DNA of 64,000 nucleotides, taken from NCBI GenBank assembly GCA_026018925.1, contig JAKSZU010000013.1:82670291-82734290 (forward strand). The letters run 5' to 3'. The notes below the pieces were generated by a model. The model was not told the DNA's origin, did not search any database, and was given only the letters and a program-made list of their open reading frames with translations. The position numbers were made by a program, and so were the translations under genes. Shown one piece after another: positions 22,373-32,640 of the stretch; the stretch's first letter is position 1; the number at the start of each line of letters is the position of its first letter. This DNA is from Tupaia tana. Its lineage: Eukaryota; Chordata; Mammalia; Scandentia; Tupaiidae.

Positions 22373-22621
22373 GGGGCCAGCAGTTGGCTTAATGGCTATG
22401 TTGCTGGACTCCCATGTAGTCGACTGCGGTTCGAGTCCCGGACCCAGTGGCTTAAACTCATGCCGGGAGTGTGTGCATGCATGCACAAGATCCTGAGAGA
22501 ATGGAGGAGAAGGGATTGCAGCATGGCCATCCCCCCTGGGGGATGATTTCTCACTTTCTGTCTGTCTCTTTCTTTCTGGTGAGCGCACACACCCTATAGC
22601 AAAAACCTCTCCAAAAAAAAC
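22373..22621 (+). mobile_element. SINE family A, young
   Basis: A complete copy with TSD CACTTTCTT at 22364-22372 and 22622-22630. Confidence 0.94.
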
Positions 22622-22673
22622 CACTTTCTTATATCATAGTTACACAACAATGCCTTTTTTGAAAATCTGGTCT

Positions 22674-22930
22674 GGGGACCAGCAGATAGCATAATGGTTA
22701 TGTCACTGGACACCCATGTAGTTGACTGGTTCAAGTCCCAGATCCAGCAGCTTAAAACTCATGCCAGGTGCATGTGCATGCATGCCCAAGATCCCAAGAG
22801 GAGAATGAATGAAGGAGAAGCAGAGTGGCCATCCCCTCCCTGGGGGGGGGTGGTTTCTCGCTTTCTGTTTCTCTGGCTAGCACACGTACCTCATAGGAAA
22901 AATATCTCTCTAAAAAAAAGAAAAAAAAAA
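22674..22930 (+). mobile_element. SINE family A
   Basis: A complete head to tail copy. The flanks AAAATCTGGTCT and AAAATCTGTTCTG look like an eroded TSD. Confidence 0.9.
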
Positions 22931-23039
22931 TCTGTTCTGTGTCATTTTGGTGACTTTATGAATAGCTATATGTGGGGAAAATGTCAAAATTCTAAATTCA
23001 GGCTGGTCCGATCCCATGGTCTAGTGGTTCAGAAAGCCA

Positions 23040-23160
23040 GATTCCATGGAGTGCATGCTATAATTATCCTTACAGATGACAAAACTGAGGCTTATTAATT
23101 TTCTCATGGTCAGCCTGCTGGTGCGTGGAGAACTGGCCACAGGTCTAGATTTTAATGCCC
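23040..23160 (-). mobile_element. MIR, copy 2 of a local duplicate pair
   Basis: GCATGCTATAATTATCCTTA and CAGATGACAAAACTGAGG, then TTAATTTTCTCATGGTCAGC. It is much closer to 20985-21085 than two independent MIRs should be. Confidence 0.75.
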
Positions 23161-23183
23161 ACAGCACCCATTAAATGAGGCAG

Positions 23184-23358
23184 GCCATGGGGCTGGCAGG
23201 TGGTGTGGCGATTGAACACAGGACTCCCACATGGCCAACCATGGTTCAAGTCCCAGACCTGGAGGCTTGCTTTCTCACTTTCCCTCTTTCCCTTTTCCCC
23301 TCCATCTCTCTCTGGTCAAATTAAAAAATAATAATAATAATCAAAATAAATAATTTTT
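23184..23358 (+). mobile_element. SINE family A, short form
   Basis: The head joins GAGGCTTGCTTTCTCACTTTC directly. The tail is AATAATAAT. TSD AAATGAGGCA lies on both sides (near 23173 and 23362). Confidence 0.85.
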
Positions 23359-23399
23359 AAAAATGAGGCAGTCCCTTAACTTTTCTTTTAGAAGCAATT

Positions 23400-23600
23400 T
23401 TAAAAAAATTTATGTATTTATTTTTGGCCCAAGGGAATATGTGCTTTACATAAAGAAAGAAGAGAGAGAGAGAGGAAGAGAGAGAGAGAGAGAATACCTC
23501 TCTTTCAATGGGGAGTGTCATGCCCAGCATTTTTTCCAAGCCACTGGGGCCAGAATTTGAATTGCATGACTGGTCATATGAAATCTGGCTCCTTTAAGGT
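23400..23600 (-). mobile_element. SINE family A, old copy
   Basis: An AT-rich T side, a GA stretch, CCAAGCCACTGGGGCCAG and CTGGCTCCTTTAAGG. Confidence 0.65.
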
Positions 23601-24170
23601 TGGTTCTGATTTTCTTATTTATAAAGAAGGAATTATCTGTATCCTATATACATAGACGAATTATATGATTCAATTGAACAATGGGTACAAAGTGACTTTA
23701 TAAAATATCCACTTAAGAAATTGATGATACTATCCATCATCATTTTTTTTCTACCCATTCCATTGGCATATTTGGTGGTTCTGTTCTCTTTCCCAGAATA
23801 AGAGAAAAGATGTGGATGCTCTCATGTCCATGGAATTTCCCAGGTACAACTCAGGCCAAAACTGTAGCATTAGATACAGGATAGGATATATTGGGAGCTT
23901 GCCTGGATCCAACTGGAGTCAGGAAGGAATAAGAACCAGGGGAGAAGCAACTCCTTCTTGATCAGTTTGTCCCTTGGCTAATTTTCTAGTGTGCCATTCC
24001 TCAAGGAACAGTATGAAAAGCAAGAATTTAAAAGTGCCTTCTTGCTATAGAACTACAAAGGTCTACTGAATGGAGAAAACAGTTCATTAAGTTCTTCAAA
24101 TCAGTTTTAAGAACTGAAATGAAAAACTGATTTCACTTTTAAAATATTCAATGAAGCCAATTAAATACTT
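23600..24170. other. Intron 1 of TXNDC8, nothing recognised
   Basis: The right edge is the likely GC donor of exon 1. Confidence 0.45.
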
Positions 24171-24172
24171 GC

Positions 24173-24196
24173 CATGTCTTTGATAGTCTGTACCAT
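24173..24196 (-). CDS. TXNDC8: TXNDC8 exon 1 (coding part, 8 codons)
   Basis: The minus strand reads ATG and seven further codons, MVQTIKDM, matching the short first coding exon of thioredoxin-family genes, which ends just before the residues equivalent to NEF. The start has A at -3 and G at +4, a good Kozak context. The exon is followed by gcaagt at 24172-24167, so the donor is GC rather than GT. An in-frame GT donor would add residues that do not fit the family. A TTTCTTCAG just upstream of the start (around 24215-24223) could be the acceptor of a 5'UTR exon; I cannot tell. Length and phase fit exon 2 exactly. Confidence 0.82.
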
Positions 24197-24566
24197 GATT
24201 TATACTTGGGAATTGCTGAAGAAATCACCTGCTGGTTCAGTGGGATCATTAGCTGTCTTATTAATTACAGGATCCTAACTGACATAGAAGAGTAACTTCT
24301 CTGTGACATCATTAAACATGTCATCCAGAACCTGGAACTTTGGCAAACTTGGGATCTAACTTCACGTTTATGCTATGAGTGGTTAGATAACTCGTGACTA
24401 GCCAAGAATTGGTAAACTGAGGACTTTGTATGCAGAATCAATAATGTGTCTCTCATTCTCATCCTTTTTTTAACCTATTTCCACATAGCCCTCTCCCTTT
24501 TCCAGCTCCATTCCTAATTACCAAATGAAGAGTGAGCAAAATCATGGTAAGTAGATGAAAGACTTT

Positions 24567-24820
24567 TTTGTGGGCTCACCGGTAGTGCGATGATTAAGGC
24601 AGCTGGATCTCACGCGGCTGACTGCATGGTTCAAGTTCCAGACACAGCTACTTATAAAAACATGCTGCGCTGGGCTTGTATGCATGCACGCAAGGTCTCC
24701 CAAAGGAAGAGAGATGGAGGACAAGGGATTGTGGCATGACCTTGCCCCAAGGAGGGTGCTTTCTCACTCCAGCCCAGTCCCCCTCAGTGAACACATGTGC
24801 CCTCTAGCAAATTAAAAAAA
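24567..24820 (+). mobile_element. SINE family A, old copy
   Basis: GGGCTCACCGGTAGTGCGATG head, GGTTCAAGTTCCAG B box and CCTCTAGCAAATTAAAA end. Confidence 0.8.
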
Positions 24821-24829
24821 AATTGTATT

Positions 24830-25090
24830 GGGACCAGCAGTTAGCGTAATGGCTATGTCGCTGGACTCCCACGTAGTCGACCGTGGTTCGAGTCCCGGAC
24901 CCAGTGGCTTAAACTCACGCTGGGTGCGTGTGCGTGCGTGCCCAAGATCCCAAGAGGAGAATGGAGGAGAAGGGATTGTGACGTGGCCATCCCCCCTGGG
25001 GGGTGATTTCTCGCTTTCTGTTTCTCTGTCTCTGTCTGTCTTTCTGGTGAGTGCACCCGCCTTATAGCAAAAACTTCTCCAAAAAAAGAA
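24830..25090 (+). mobile_element. SINE family A, young
   Basis: A complete copy inserted in the A-tail of the previous SINE. The TSD is AAAAAATTGTATT on both sides. Confidence 0.94.
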
Positions 25091-25257
25091 AAAAAAATTG
25101 TATTTAGGATTCTGAGAAAATAATTTTGTTATTGGGAACAATATTAAAGCCTTAATCCTATAATAAGTCTCTTGTAAATTTGATTTTATGAGTTGTAGAT
25201 GCCCTGTTATTTTGTTCAAATTATTTAGAAGGTAAAGAAACCCCATTTTTATGCTCT

Positions 25258-25400
25258 AGATCAGGGATTGAACTTTTTCTGCCAGATGATGTCTTAGGCT
25301 TTAAGGGCCACATATAGTCTTTGTGGCACGTTTGTTTTAAAAGGTAGAAATGTAAATGTAAAAAATTAAAACTGGAAAAAGCATCCTTAGGGAGTAAGCC
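25258..25400 (+). mobile_element. hAT-type fossil
   Basis: CAGGGATTGAACTTTTTCTG and TTAGGCTTTAAGGGCCACAT follow the old mammal-wide element with GGCAAACTTTTTCTG. It is the same family as 17165-17260, in reverse. Confidence 0.55.
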
Positions 25401-25880
25401 AAAAGCAGCAGCAGTTTATAGACCTCTGACCTTGATGATTTGTCATTTTTCAGAATTTAAAGTCAGGAAAAAAACAAATATGTCATGACCAGTGCTGCTC
25501 AAATGCTGTTTTGGAGTCGGAAAAACGACAAAAAAGTAAGAAAGGACAGATTTTATAATGAAACACAAACAGCGAAATCCGTCTTTCTGGCTTCTCCACA
25601 TATCTGCCTTCGAGCCTTTAGTCCCAAGTTGCCTATCTGTCGGGTAGAGAGAGTAATGGCCACTCTGTAGCATGCTCCCCCGGCAGTCCCTCGTCTGCAC
25701 CATCTGCTATTGTCCCGAGCACTCGAGGTGGAATGGCCAGCTCACGTCTTCTCTGTGGGTGCACAGCTAATTCTCTCCTACTACTCCTGCAGTAAAATGC
25801 ATATAAAGTGCTTGTAATGTCTTTGTCCATTTTCTGCATTTTCCTCCTGCATTGCTTTATTTACTTATTTGAATACTTAT
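25400..25880. other. No gene seen
   Basis: A somewhat CpG-containing stretch (25500-25770) without splice-flanked coding sequence that I can support. Confidence 0.4.
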
Positions 25881-25884
25881 TTTG

Positions 25885-25929
25885 TTTAACTTTATTTATT
25901 GATTTATTTATTTTATTTGACCAGAGAGG

Positions 25930-25989
<60 letters not shown>

Positions 25990-26067
25990 TGTCAGGTCCA
26001 GGACTCGAACCGTGGTCAGCAATGTGGGAGCCCAGTACCCTTAACCACCAAGCCACCTGCAGCCCCA
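25885..26067 (-). mobile_element. SINE family A, short form with GA expansion
   Basis: (GA)n at 25928-25984 joins straight to GTCAGGTCCAGGACTCGAACC. The head ends at GCCACCTGCAGCCCC. Confidence 0.85.
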
Positions 26068-26191
26068 CATTGCTTTATTTATATTACCTGTCTGTCCCAC
26101 ATTGGCCTTGAGTTTGTGACTCCCTAACCTTGATATATCTGCCTCTATTGCTGGGAATTTTATTCATGGTTATACACTGAAGAGCTTATCC

Positions 26192-26286
26192 TCATCTCTT
26201 TCTTTCTTTCTTTTTTCTTTCTTTCTTTCTTTTTTCTTTCTTTCCTTCCTTCCTTCCTTCCTTCCTTCCTTCCTTCCTTCCTTCCT

Positions 26287-26364
<78 letters not shown>

Positions 26365-26432
26365 TTCCTTCCTTCCTTCCTTCCTTCCTTCCTTCCTTCC
26401 TTCCTTCCTTCCTTCTTTCTTTCTTTCTTTCT

Positions 26433-26523
<91 letters not shown>

Positions 26524-26713
26524 CTCCTTCCTTCCTTCCTTCCTTCCTTCCTTCCTTCCTCTCTCTCTCTCTCTGCCTCCCTCCCTCCCTCTCTCTCTCT
26601 CTCTCTTTCTCTCTTTCTCTCTTTCTCTCTTTCTCTCTTTCTTTCTTTCTTTCTTTCTTTCTTCTTTCTTTCTTTCTTCTTTCTTCTTTCTCCTTTTCTT
26701 CCTTTCTCTTTTT
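26192..26713. repeat. 520-bp pure pyrimidine tract (CTTT/CTTC/CT)n
   Basis: Long blocks of CTTT, CCTT and CT on the plus strand with almost no purine. It joins the tail of the SINE at 26714 and is probably its hugely expanded A-tail. Confidence 0.95.
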
Positions 26714-26975
26714 TAAAGAGGTTTTTGCCTTAGGGTGTGTGTGCTTGCTAGGGGGTGTGGGAGAGAGAGACAGAGACAGTGAGAGGGAACATGAGAAATT
26801 ACCCCCAAGCGGGAATGGCCATGCCACAGTCCCTTCTCCATTCTCCTTTCATGATCTTGGGTACACATGCACACACGTCCAGTATGATTTTCAAGCCACT
26901 GGGTCCGAGACTCGAACCAAGCTCAGCCATATGAAAATCCAGCGATGTAACCGCTATGCCACCTTTGGCCTTCCC
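26714..26975 (-). mobile_element. SINE family A next to the pyrimidine tract
   Basis: AAAGAGGTTTTTGCCTTAGGG at the left and CGCTATGCCACCTTTGGCC at the right. Confidence 0.88.
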
Positions 26976-27059
26976 CATCTATTTCTACTCCTCTTTTTCG
27001 CACATTTGCATTACAAAAGGAAAGACGGGTGTTAACACATACTGAAACTCATATTTTCT

Positions 27060-27250
27060 AAGCAGTGTTTGGCAGCCACAGCACTACTGGTGTTTTGAGC
27101 CAATCCTTCTTCATTGGGGGGTTGTCTGTGCACTGCACAGTGTTTAGCGGTACCCCTGGCCTCCACCCACTAGATGTCAGTACCATCCCTGACTGGTAAA
27201 AATCATAGACATTCCCTGGAGTGTGCCATTGACCCCACTAGACAACCACT
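27060..27250 (-). mobile_element. hAT MER5-type element
   Basis: CACTACTGGTGTTTTGAGCC, GTTTAGCGGTACCCCTGGCC, ACCCACTAGATGTCAGTACC and ACAACCACTG at the end. The inverted-repeat end fits hAT. Confidence 0.7.
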
Positions 27251-27990
27251 GCTTCAAAGTGTGAGCTTGATTCTAAACATGGCTTTCATGTTATCTTACC
27301 AGTACAATAAAGAGTAAATTCCTTTTATGTCTGTAGTAGTAAGACATCTACCCTTATCCTCATTCCCTTATCCTCTTTCTGAATGTCTCTCCACTGCATT
27401 TAGAAAGAAGATAGCGCAGAACTAACTCTCATACACAACTACTAAACCAACAAACTCCTGCCATGTCCCTAGGTTTCCAGAAGCTGAGCAAGGCCTGGCC
27501 AGTACTTCTTCCCTTCAGTGTTAAGGCATGCAGACTTTTCCATGGAATTTGCTGCTAAGATGCTTGCCCAAGCCCAAGGGCAGGGAGAGTAAGTACAAGC
27601 TGATGGCTCATAGCAATCTGTTTATTCCCAAGTAGAATGAAGCAATAATAAAATCCAGAAAACAGCTTTATTCACTTAAACTGACATCTTTTTTATGTTT
27701 TGCAAAGAGAGCACCTAGTTGGTAAGCAAGGAAAGTTTCTAGTCCTTGACAAAGTTCCTGGTCAAGTATTTTCTAGAAAAGAGCAATGCCAGCTTACCTG
27801 CTGCACTTGACTGCCTTCTTTGTTTCCCTGACATGCACTCACATGTATTTTCCTAGACTAATTTCTGACGTCACTGTTGGAATCACAGAGCTCCAAGATG
27901 GTCTGGGTGGAGTCTCTTCCTGAGAAGTCAGGGCTGTGTTTTTTTTGTTTTATACTTTACTTTTAAAAGAAATTTAACCCGGGTTAGAAT
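27250..27990. other. No gene or repeat recognised
   Basis: Non-repetitive-looking sequence without supported exons. Confidence 0.4.
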
Positions 27991-28014
27991 CCTGAAAGTA
28001 GGTTGGGAATTTTT

Positions 28015-28191
28015 TATTTATTATTATTAAGGAATTATTTACTTGATTTTATTCATTGATTCACTTAAATTTGACAGAGAGGGAGAAAGAGACACAGAGA
28101 GAATGTGAAAGTCACCAGGTTTGGGATGCGAACCGTGATCGTCCATGTGGGAGTATCCAGCACCTTAACCACCATGCCACCTGCTGGCCCC
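28015..28191 (-). mobile_element. SINE family A, short form, with perfect TSD
   Basis: Body-deleted copy; TSD TAGGTTGGGAATTTTT, 16 bp, at 27999-28014 and 28192-28207. It shows the short form was mobile in its own right. Confidence 0.93.
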
Positions 28192-28494
28192 TAGGTTGGG
28201 AATTTTTCATCTTGAAAAATCAGCAAGAAATAAAGATGATGGTAAACAAAAAGAGAAATGAAAGGAAAGAAAGAATAAAGCTAGTGAGAGGAAAAGGGAG
28301 GAAGGAAGAGCAAATGAAGGCAATGTGAAAAAAAGTTAAAGAATAAGTACAAGAAGGAGAATGAGAAGAGAATGGTAGATGGAGGATAAAGGACTAAGAA
28401 GTAGGACTTTTGACTATGTGGAAGACAGAGTGAACTACTTTTAGTGCTCTATGACCTTGCTGCCCAATGCCACACGTAGACACCCAGGAACTTG

Positions 28495-28622
28495 TCATCA
28501 CCCAGGAGCTTGACAGAAATGCAGAACTTCAGGCTCCACCTCGGGGCCCTGAACTCGAATCTGTGTCACATGATTCCCAGTGTGATTCTCATGCACGCTG
28601 ATGTTTGAGAAGCATTTCTCTA
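28495..28622 (-). mobile_element. hAT MER5/MER20-type element
   Basis: AGAAATGCAGAACTTCAGGC and ATGCACGCTGATGTTTGAGAAG. Confidence 0.7.
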
Positions 28623-28644
28623 GAGAGAGAGCATTTCTAAAGGG

Positions 28645-28826
28645 GGCTGTTTGTGACCAGTTTAGTCCCTGCATCAGCATCTCTTGGGAATGGAGAGAAA
28701 TGCAAATTCCCAGGCCCCACCCTGGACCTACTGAATCAGAACTTCAAAGGGTGGCAGTGCATGTTTTAACAAGCCCTCTAGGTGATTCTGCTGCATGCTC
28801 AAGTTTGAGAACCACTGGGCTAGATT
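28645..28826 (-). mobile_element. hAT MER5/MER20-type element, second copy
   Basis: CAAATTCCCAGGCCCCACCC, CCTACTGAATCAGAACTTC and TTTGAGAACCACTGG. It has the same orientation as its neighbour. Confidence 0.8.
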
Positions 28827-28829
28827 TTT

Positions 28830-29540
28830 TTTTTTTTTTTCCTGCAACTGGTCAGGTGCCTCGTGTCTTTAACACCATACTGATTCAGTAGTAACACCCA
28901 GCATATTTAACAACCAGAGTGGCTTGGACAGTGGTTACTCAGAATGGACCACAGCTGTGCATCTGCTCAGCTTACCTCTGCCAGGTATTAACTCTTTAGG
29001 TGCTAGATTTGGGTTAGACCTGGAGTTCTTCCCAAGGGAGGAACTGGGTCAGCCTCAATAGGGGGCACAGGGATGGGTTAGGGGGGAGATACAGAGACAA
29101 TTCATCAACCATTATGAATTTCACCAATGTAGCAATTAGTATGGCCGTTCCTGGGTGTATCTGCTAAGCATCAGCCTAGTGATGTTGCTGATAAATGCAA
29201 CAACTGTTCTCCCTAGACACCAAGTATACCAACTGCAACATTGAGAAGTGAGTTGTTTTTCTGAAAATAGATATGGAATCACAGCCTAAGATGGGGTAGA
29301 CTTCATAACTTTCACTGATCCCTTTACTACAGGGAGACAAAACTCTGCTAGTTCCTCCAGCCTACTTTCTCAGGGACAGAGCAGCAGGGAGCTCTGTTAG
29401 TTGAAAGGAACTTGGTGCTGGCTCTTTCAGAGTAGGGGGCAGGAGTCATGGTGGTGGGGTGTATGGAGAGTACATGTCGTGGATGACGTGGAGAAAGAAA
29501 GGCAAGGGGCCGAGGGCTCAAAGACTGACCTGGATGGAAA
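28830..29540. other. No gene or repeat recognised
   Basis: Starts with a T-run at 28826-28842. Otherwise plain sequence. Confidence 0.4.
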
Positions 29541-29551
29541 AGACCATTCTT

Positions 29552-29820
29552 TTTTTTTTTTATTTTGAGAGTTTTTTTTCACTATAGGGCACGCACGTGC
29601 GCTCGCCAGACAGAGAGAGACAGAGAGACAGAAAGCGAGAAATCACCCCCCAGGGGGGATGGTCACGCCGCAATCCCTTCTCTTCCATTCTCCTCTCGGG
29701 ATCTTGGGCATGCATGCACATGCGCCTGGCGTGGGTTTTAAGCCACCGGGTCCAGGACGCGAACTGCGGTCGACTACGTGGGAGTCCAGCGACATAGCCA
29801 TTACGCTAACTGCTGGTCCC
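29552..29820 (-). mobile_element. SINE family A, young
   Basis: A complete copy with TSD GAAAAGACCATTCTT (15 bp) at 29537-29551 and 29821-29835. Confidence 0.95.
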
Positions 29821-29835
29821 GAAAAGACCATTCTT

Positions 29836-30520
29836 AATCTTAACTCCTGCAAAGTGAATGAAATTCTATGTGTAAAAAACGGGGCTAAGTGCAAAGTGTT
29901 TCCCTAAAGTGAGTTATTTAGTGTTAGGAAATTATTATCACCTTGGGGGAATTTTTGTAGCATGGGACAAATGCATGCCTTTGGCTTTTATTGGCCGTGT
30001 CTATTGTATGCTGTGGTAAGATCCGTTAAAAGTGTGAGGAGAAACATGTAGGCACGTGCCTGTCTAAAATTTCTCAGGTTCTGATCCTCGAAACCGTTGG
30101 ATTTTCCTTCAGGTGGAAAAGAGCTGGAACACACAGACTAAAGTCAGAGAAATGCCTGTCTCTCTGTAGCAAGGTAATTGGGGAGACAGTTGTTAGGTGT
30201 GGGTCAGTTTTTAAAAATGATCCAGCTAACACATTCCATGAGAACAGAAATGGACTGCCGTGAACCCTTGGAGAAACTGAAGCAAAAATGGATCACTCAG
30301 AATAAATCCCCCCCAAAAAAGAATTCACCAAAACCCACTCATTGCTTCCTTCCTTGAAAGATCCTTGTGTTTTTGTCTGTATCAGTAAACGTTGCTGGCT
30401 TCATTTTGTGTGACCTCTCACAAATCACAGGGGGGCTTACAGTCACTGACACAGCCTCTACTACTTCTTGTAAAACTCTGCACTAATTATATATTTCTGA
30501 TTACTTTTGTGATTGAAAAT
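29836..30520. other. No gene or repeat recognised
   Basis: I see no exon or retroposon landmark. Confidence 0.4.
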
Positions 30521-30630
30521 ACTGAAAACTATAAATTAGAGAAATAATTAACTGGAATGCCATCTCCCAGATTGTAATACCACTACTGTTGACACTTTGA
30601 TGTATGAGAGAACTTCAAAAAAATGAGTGA

Positions 30631-30858
30631 GGGGGCCAGCAAGTGGCATGGATGTTCAAGTCCTGGACTCAGGGGCTTAAACTTACACCAGGCTCATGTG
30701 TGTGCATGCCCAAGATCCCAAGGGGAGAATGGAGGAGAAGGGATTGTAGCATGGGGGGTGATTTCTCGCTCTCTGTCTCTCTGTCTCTCTCTGTCTTTCT
30801 GGTGAGCACACGTGGCCTATAGCAAAAAACTCCCATCCCCCCCCCCCCAAAAAAAAAA
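30631..30858 (+). mobile_element. SINE family A, with deletions
   Basis: GGGGCCAGCAAGTGGC, shortened around the B box and in the CCATCC region. Ends in C- and A-runs. Confidence 0.85.
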
Positions 30859-31045
30859 TGCCAGGTGCATGTGTGGGCTTGCCAAAAATCCTGAGAGAAG
30901 AATGGAGGAGAAGGAATTGGTGTGGTGTGGCCATTCTCCCTGGGAGGTGATTTCTCACTTTCTCTCCCTCTCTATTTCTCTATCCCTTCGAGTGCATGCA
31001 CCCTATAGCAAACAGACAAAACAGACAAAAATTATTGCATCAAAA
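30859..31045 (+). mobile_element. SINE family A, head missing
   Basis: It starts at TGCCAGGTGCATGTG, so the tRNA-like head is absent, and ends CCCTATAGCAAACAGAC. Confidence 0.85.
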
Positions 31046-31394
31046 TAAAACTCTTACTTAAAAGATAAAGGTTGTTTATTTAAAAGAAAATTGGGAAAAA
31101 ATGGAATTAAAGTATGATTTTATTTAGGTGCACAAAAATGTTGAAATTGATGTAGAATTTTTTCATCAGTCTCATCTTCCATGAAATGTTTGAGGCCCTG
31201 TTATATATGCTTAGTCACAAACATACACACGCACGTATGATTTAGTTTAATTGAATTGTCATTATATTACTACATGGTTTTGTATTAGGCTTTACCCTTA
31301 AAGTTATGTCAGGGGCATTTCCCATTATCTAATATAGCTGGATCACATGGTTTTGAATTGTTGTGTACCATTTTGTCCCTTGGGTGCACAGAGT

Positions 31395-31668
31395 TTTTTG
31401 TTTGTTTGTTTGTTTTTGTCATAGGTTGCATGCCCTTGCAAGTGAGAGAGGGAGAGACAGAGAAAGTGAGAAACCACTCCCTGGGGGGGGGGGGGGGCGG
31501 GGGGGGTGGCCACACCACAATCCTTTCTCCTTTATTCTCCTCTGAGGATTTTGGTCATGCCCACAGATGTGCCTGGCATTTTTCAGGCTACCAAGTCCAG
31601 GTCTTGAACCATGCTGTAAGCCATGTGGGATGCAGATGCCATAGCTACCATGTCACCTTCTGGTCCCA
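31395..31668 (-). mobile_element. SINE family A, outermost of three stacked
   Basis: A GTTT tail, GGTTGCATGCCC and a G-run at 31483-31506. It ends TTCTGGTCCC. GGTGCACAGA precedes it. Confidence 0.85.
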
Positions 31669-31671
31669 AGT

Positions 31672-31926
31672 GTTTTTTGGCTTTGTTTTTGTTTGTGTTA
31701 TAGGGTGTGTGCACTTGCTGGAGAGAGACAAAGGGAAAGTGAGAAATCACCTCCCAAGGGAGATGATCATGTCACAATTCCTTCTCCTCTATTCTCCTAT
31801 CAGGATTTTGGGCATGCATGCACACACACCCAGCATGTTTTTCAAGTTGCCAGGTCTGGGACTTGAACTGCTTACTTGGCCATGTGGGATCTAGCCACCT
31901 TAACCACTACACTGCCTAGCTGGCTC
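31672..31926 (-). mobile_element. SINE family A, second of three stacked
   Basis: GTTATAGGGTGTGTGCACTTG to CACTGCCTAGCTGGC, followed by GGTGCATAGACTTT. Confidence 0.85.
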
Positions 31927-31941
31927 AGGTGCATAGACTTT

Positions 31942-32119
31942 ATTTTTTTAATTATCTATTTTAATTTTATTTATTCATTCAGCTTATTTTAATTTGATGA
32001 GAGAGAGAGAAAGAGAGAGAGAGAATGTGAGAAAGCAAGTCACCAGGTCTGAGATTTGAACCATGGTTGGCCATGTGGGAGTGTCCAGTGCCTTATCCAC
32101 TATGTTACATGCTGATCCT
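31942..32119 (-). mobile_element. SINE family A short form, third of three stacked
   Basis: AT-rich tail, GA stretch, AAGCAAGTCACCAGGTCTGAG. Followed by GGTGCACAGACTTTT. Confidence 0.85.
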
Positions 32120-32274
32120 GGTGCACAGACTTTTAATTAGCTTGTTCTTATTTAAATATCTTATAAGCTTACAATCATAAAAAAAAAAATCTCCGATGTG
32201 TCTTTCTAATAAATCATTGTGGAAACTCTTATTACTTAGGACAATTTCCTAGGAATTTCCCTACTTTTAAAGGT

Positions 32275-32404
32275 TTAAAAACAAGTTTATTTCTTTCAAT
32301 AGGAGACAGAGAAAGAGAGTGTGCATGCACATGCACACACAAGAGAGAGAGAGAGGGAGGGAGAGAGGGAGGGAGAGGGAGAGGGAGAGGGAGAGGGAGA
32401 GGGA

Positions 32405-32453
<49 letters not shown>

Positions 32454-32640
32454 GCACCTTCCCACAGGGTCTCATCATATAGGGATTCTGTACCTTTCCA
32501 CCCCCGAAGCCTTTCAGCCAGCCAGGATCATGGGTCATGCACCAGCATGTTTCCTGTTAGCCCAGTTTCCAAATTCTGGTCCTCTGTGTGGCTCTAGCAT
32601 TGCAGAGCTGTGCCCTACCACCTGTGCCACTGTGGCTGGA
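32275..32640 (-). mobile_element. Old SINE with GA/GGGAGA expansion
   Basis: Purine run at 32341-32448, then CCCACAGGGTCTCATC and a diverged head. It is probably a family B relative. Confidence 0.6.

Larger units (their letters stand above)
9406..24196 (-). other. TXNDC8: TXNDC8 gene, visible part (exons 1-4)
   Basis: Four minus-strand exons with good splice signals read as one thioredoxin fold: start Met, beta-strand with VVVEF, WCGPC redox site, a YQNVMFANVDVND strand, then ELAEVCRIKAIPTFQMF with the cis-proline. Exon lengths are 24, 105, 60 and 66 nt, all phase 0, giving 85 codons. Introns are about 4.08, 5.53 and 4.92 kb and are full of SINEs and L1 pieces. The wording matches my memory of TXNDC8 (Sptrx-3, testis/spermatid thioredoxin) better than TXN, especially NEFKTFL, CGPCKR and FANVDVN. 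The family is about 105-127 residues long, so roughly 20-40 C-terminal residues are missing; I could not find their exon between 1 and 9400. The family is a small disulfide reductase; the male germ-cell role is known for the family, not seen here. Confidence 0.9.
30603..31215. mobile_element. Mariner-like MITE M2, split by two SINEs
   Basis: Left end TATGAGAGAACTTCAAAAAAA. The right part (31085-31215) has AAATGGAATTAAAGTATG and TTCCATGAAATGTTTGAGG. Confidence 0.65.

Noticed and set aside
25928-25984. Regular GA repeats, considered as a CRISPR-like or regulatory array
   Set aside because: It is a simple dinucleotide microsatellite in the body of a short SINE.
26192-26827. A 211-residue open frame on the minus strand, the longest in the window
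   Set aside because: It is the translation of the pyrimidine tract (Lys/Glu/Arg repeats) running into a SINE.
31358-31894. A 178-residue open frame on the plus strand
   Set aside because: It lies wholly within two stacked minus-strand SINEs. Similar frames with wording such as GDGHAAIPSPPFSSRDLGHART recur in many SINE copies and are repeat translations.
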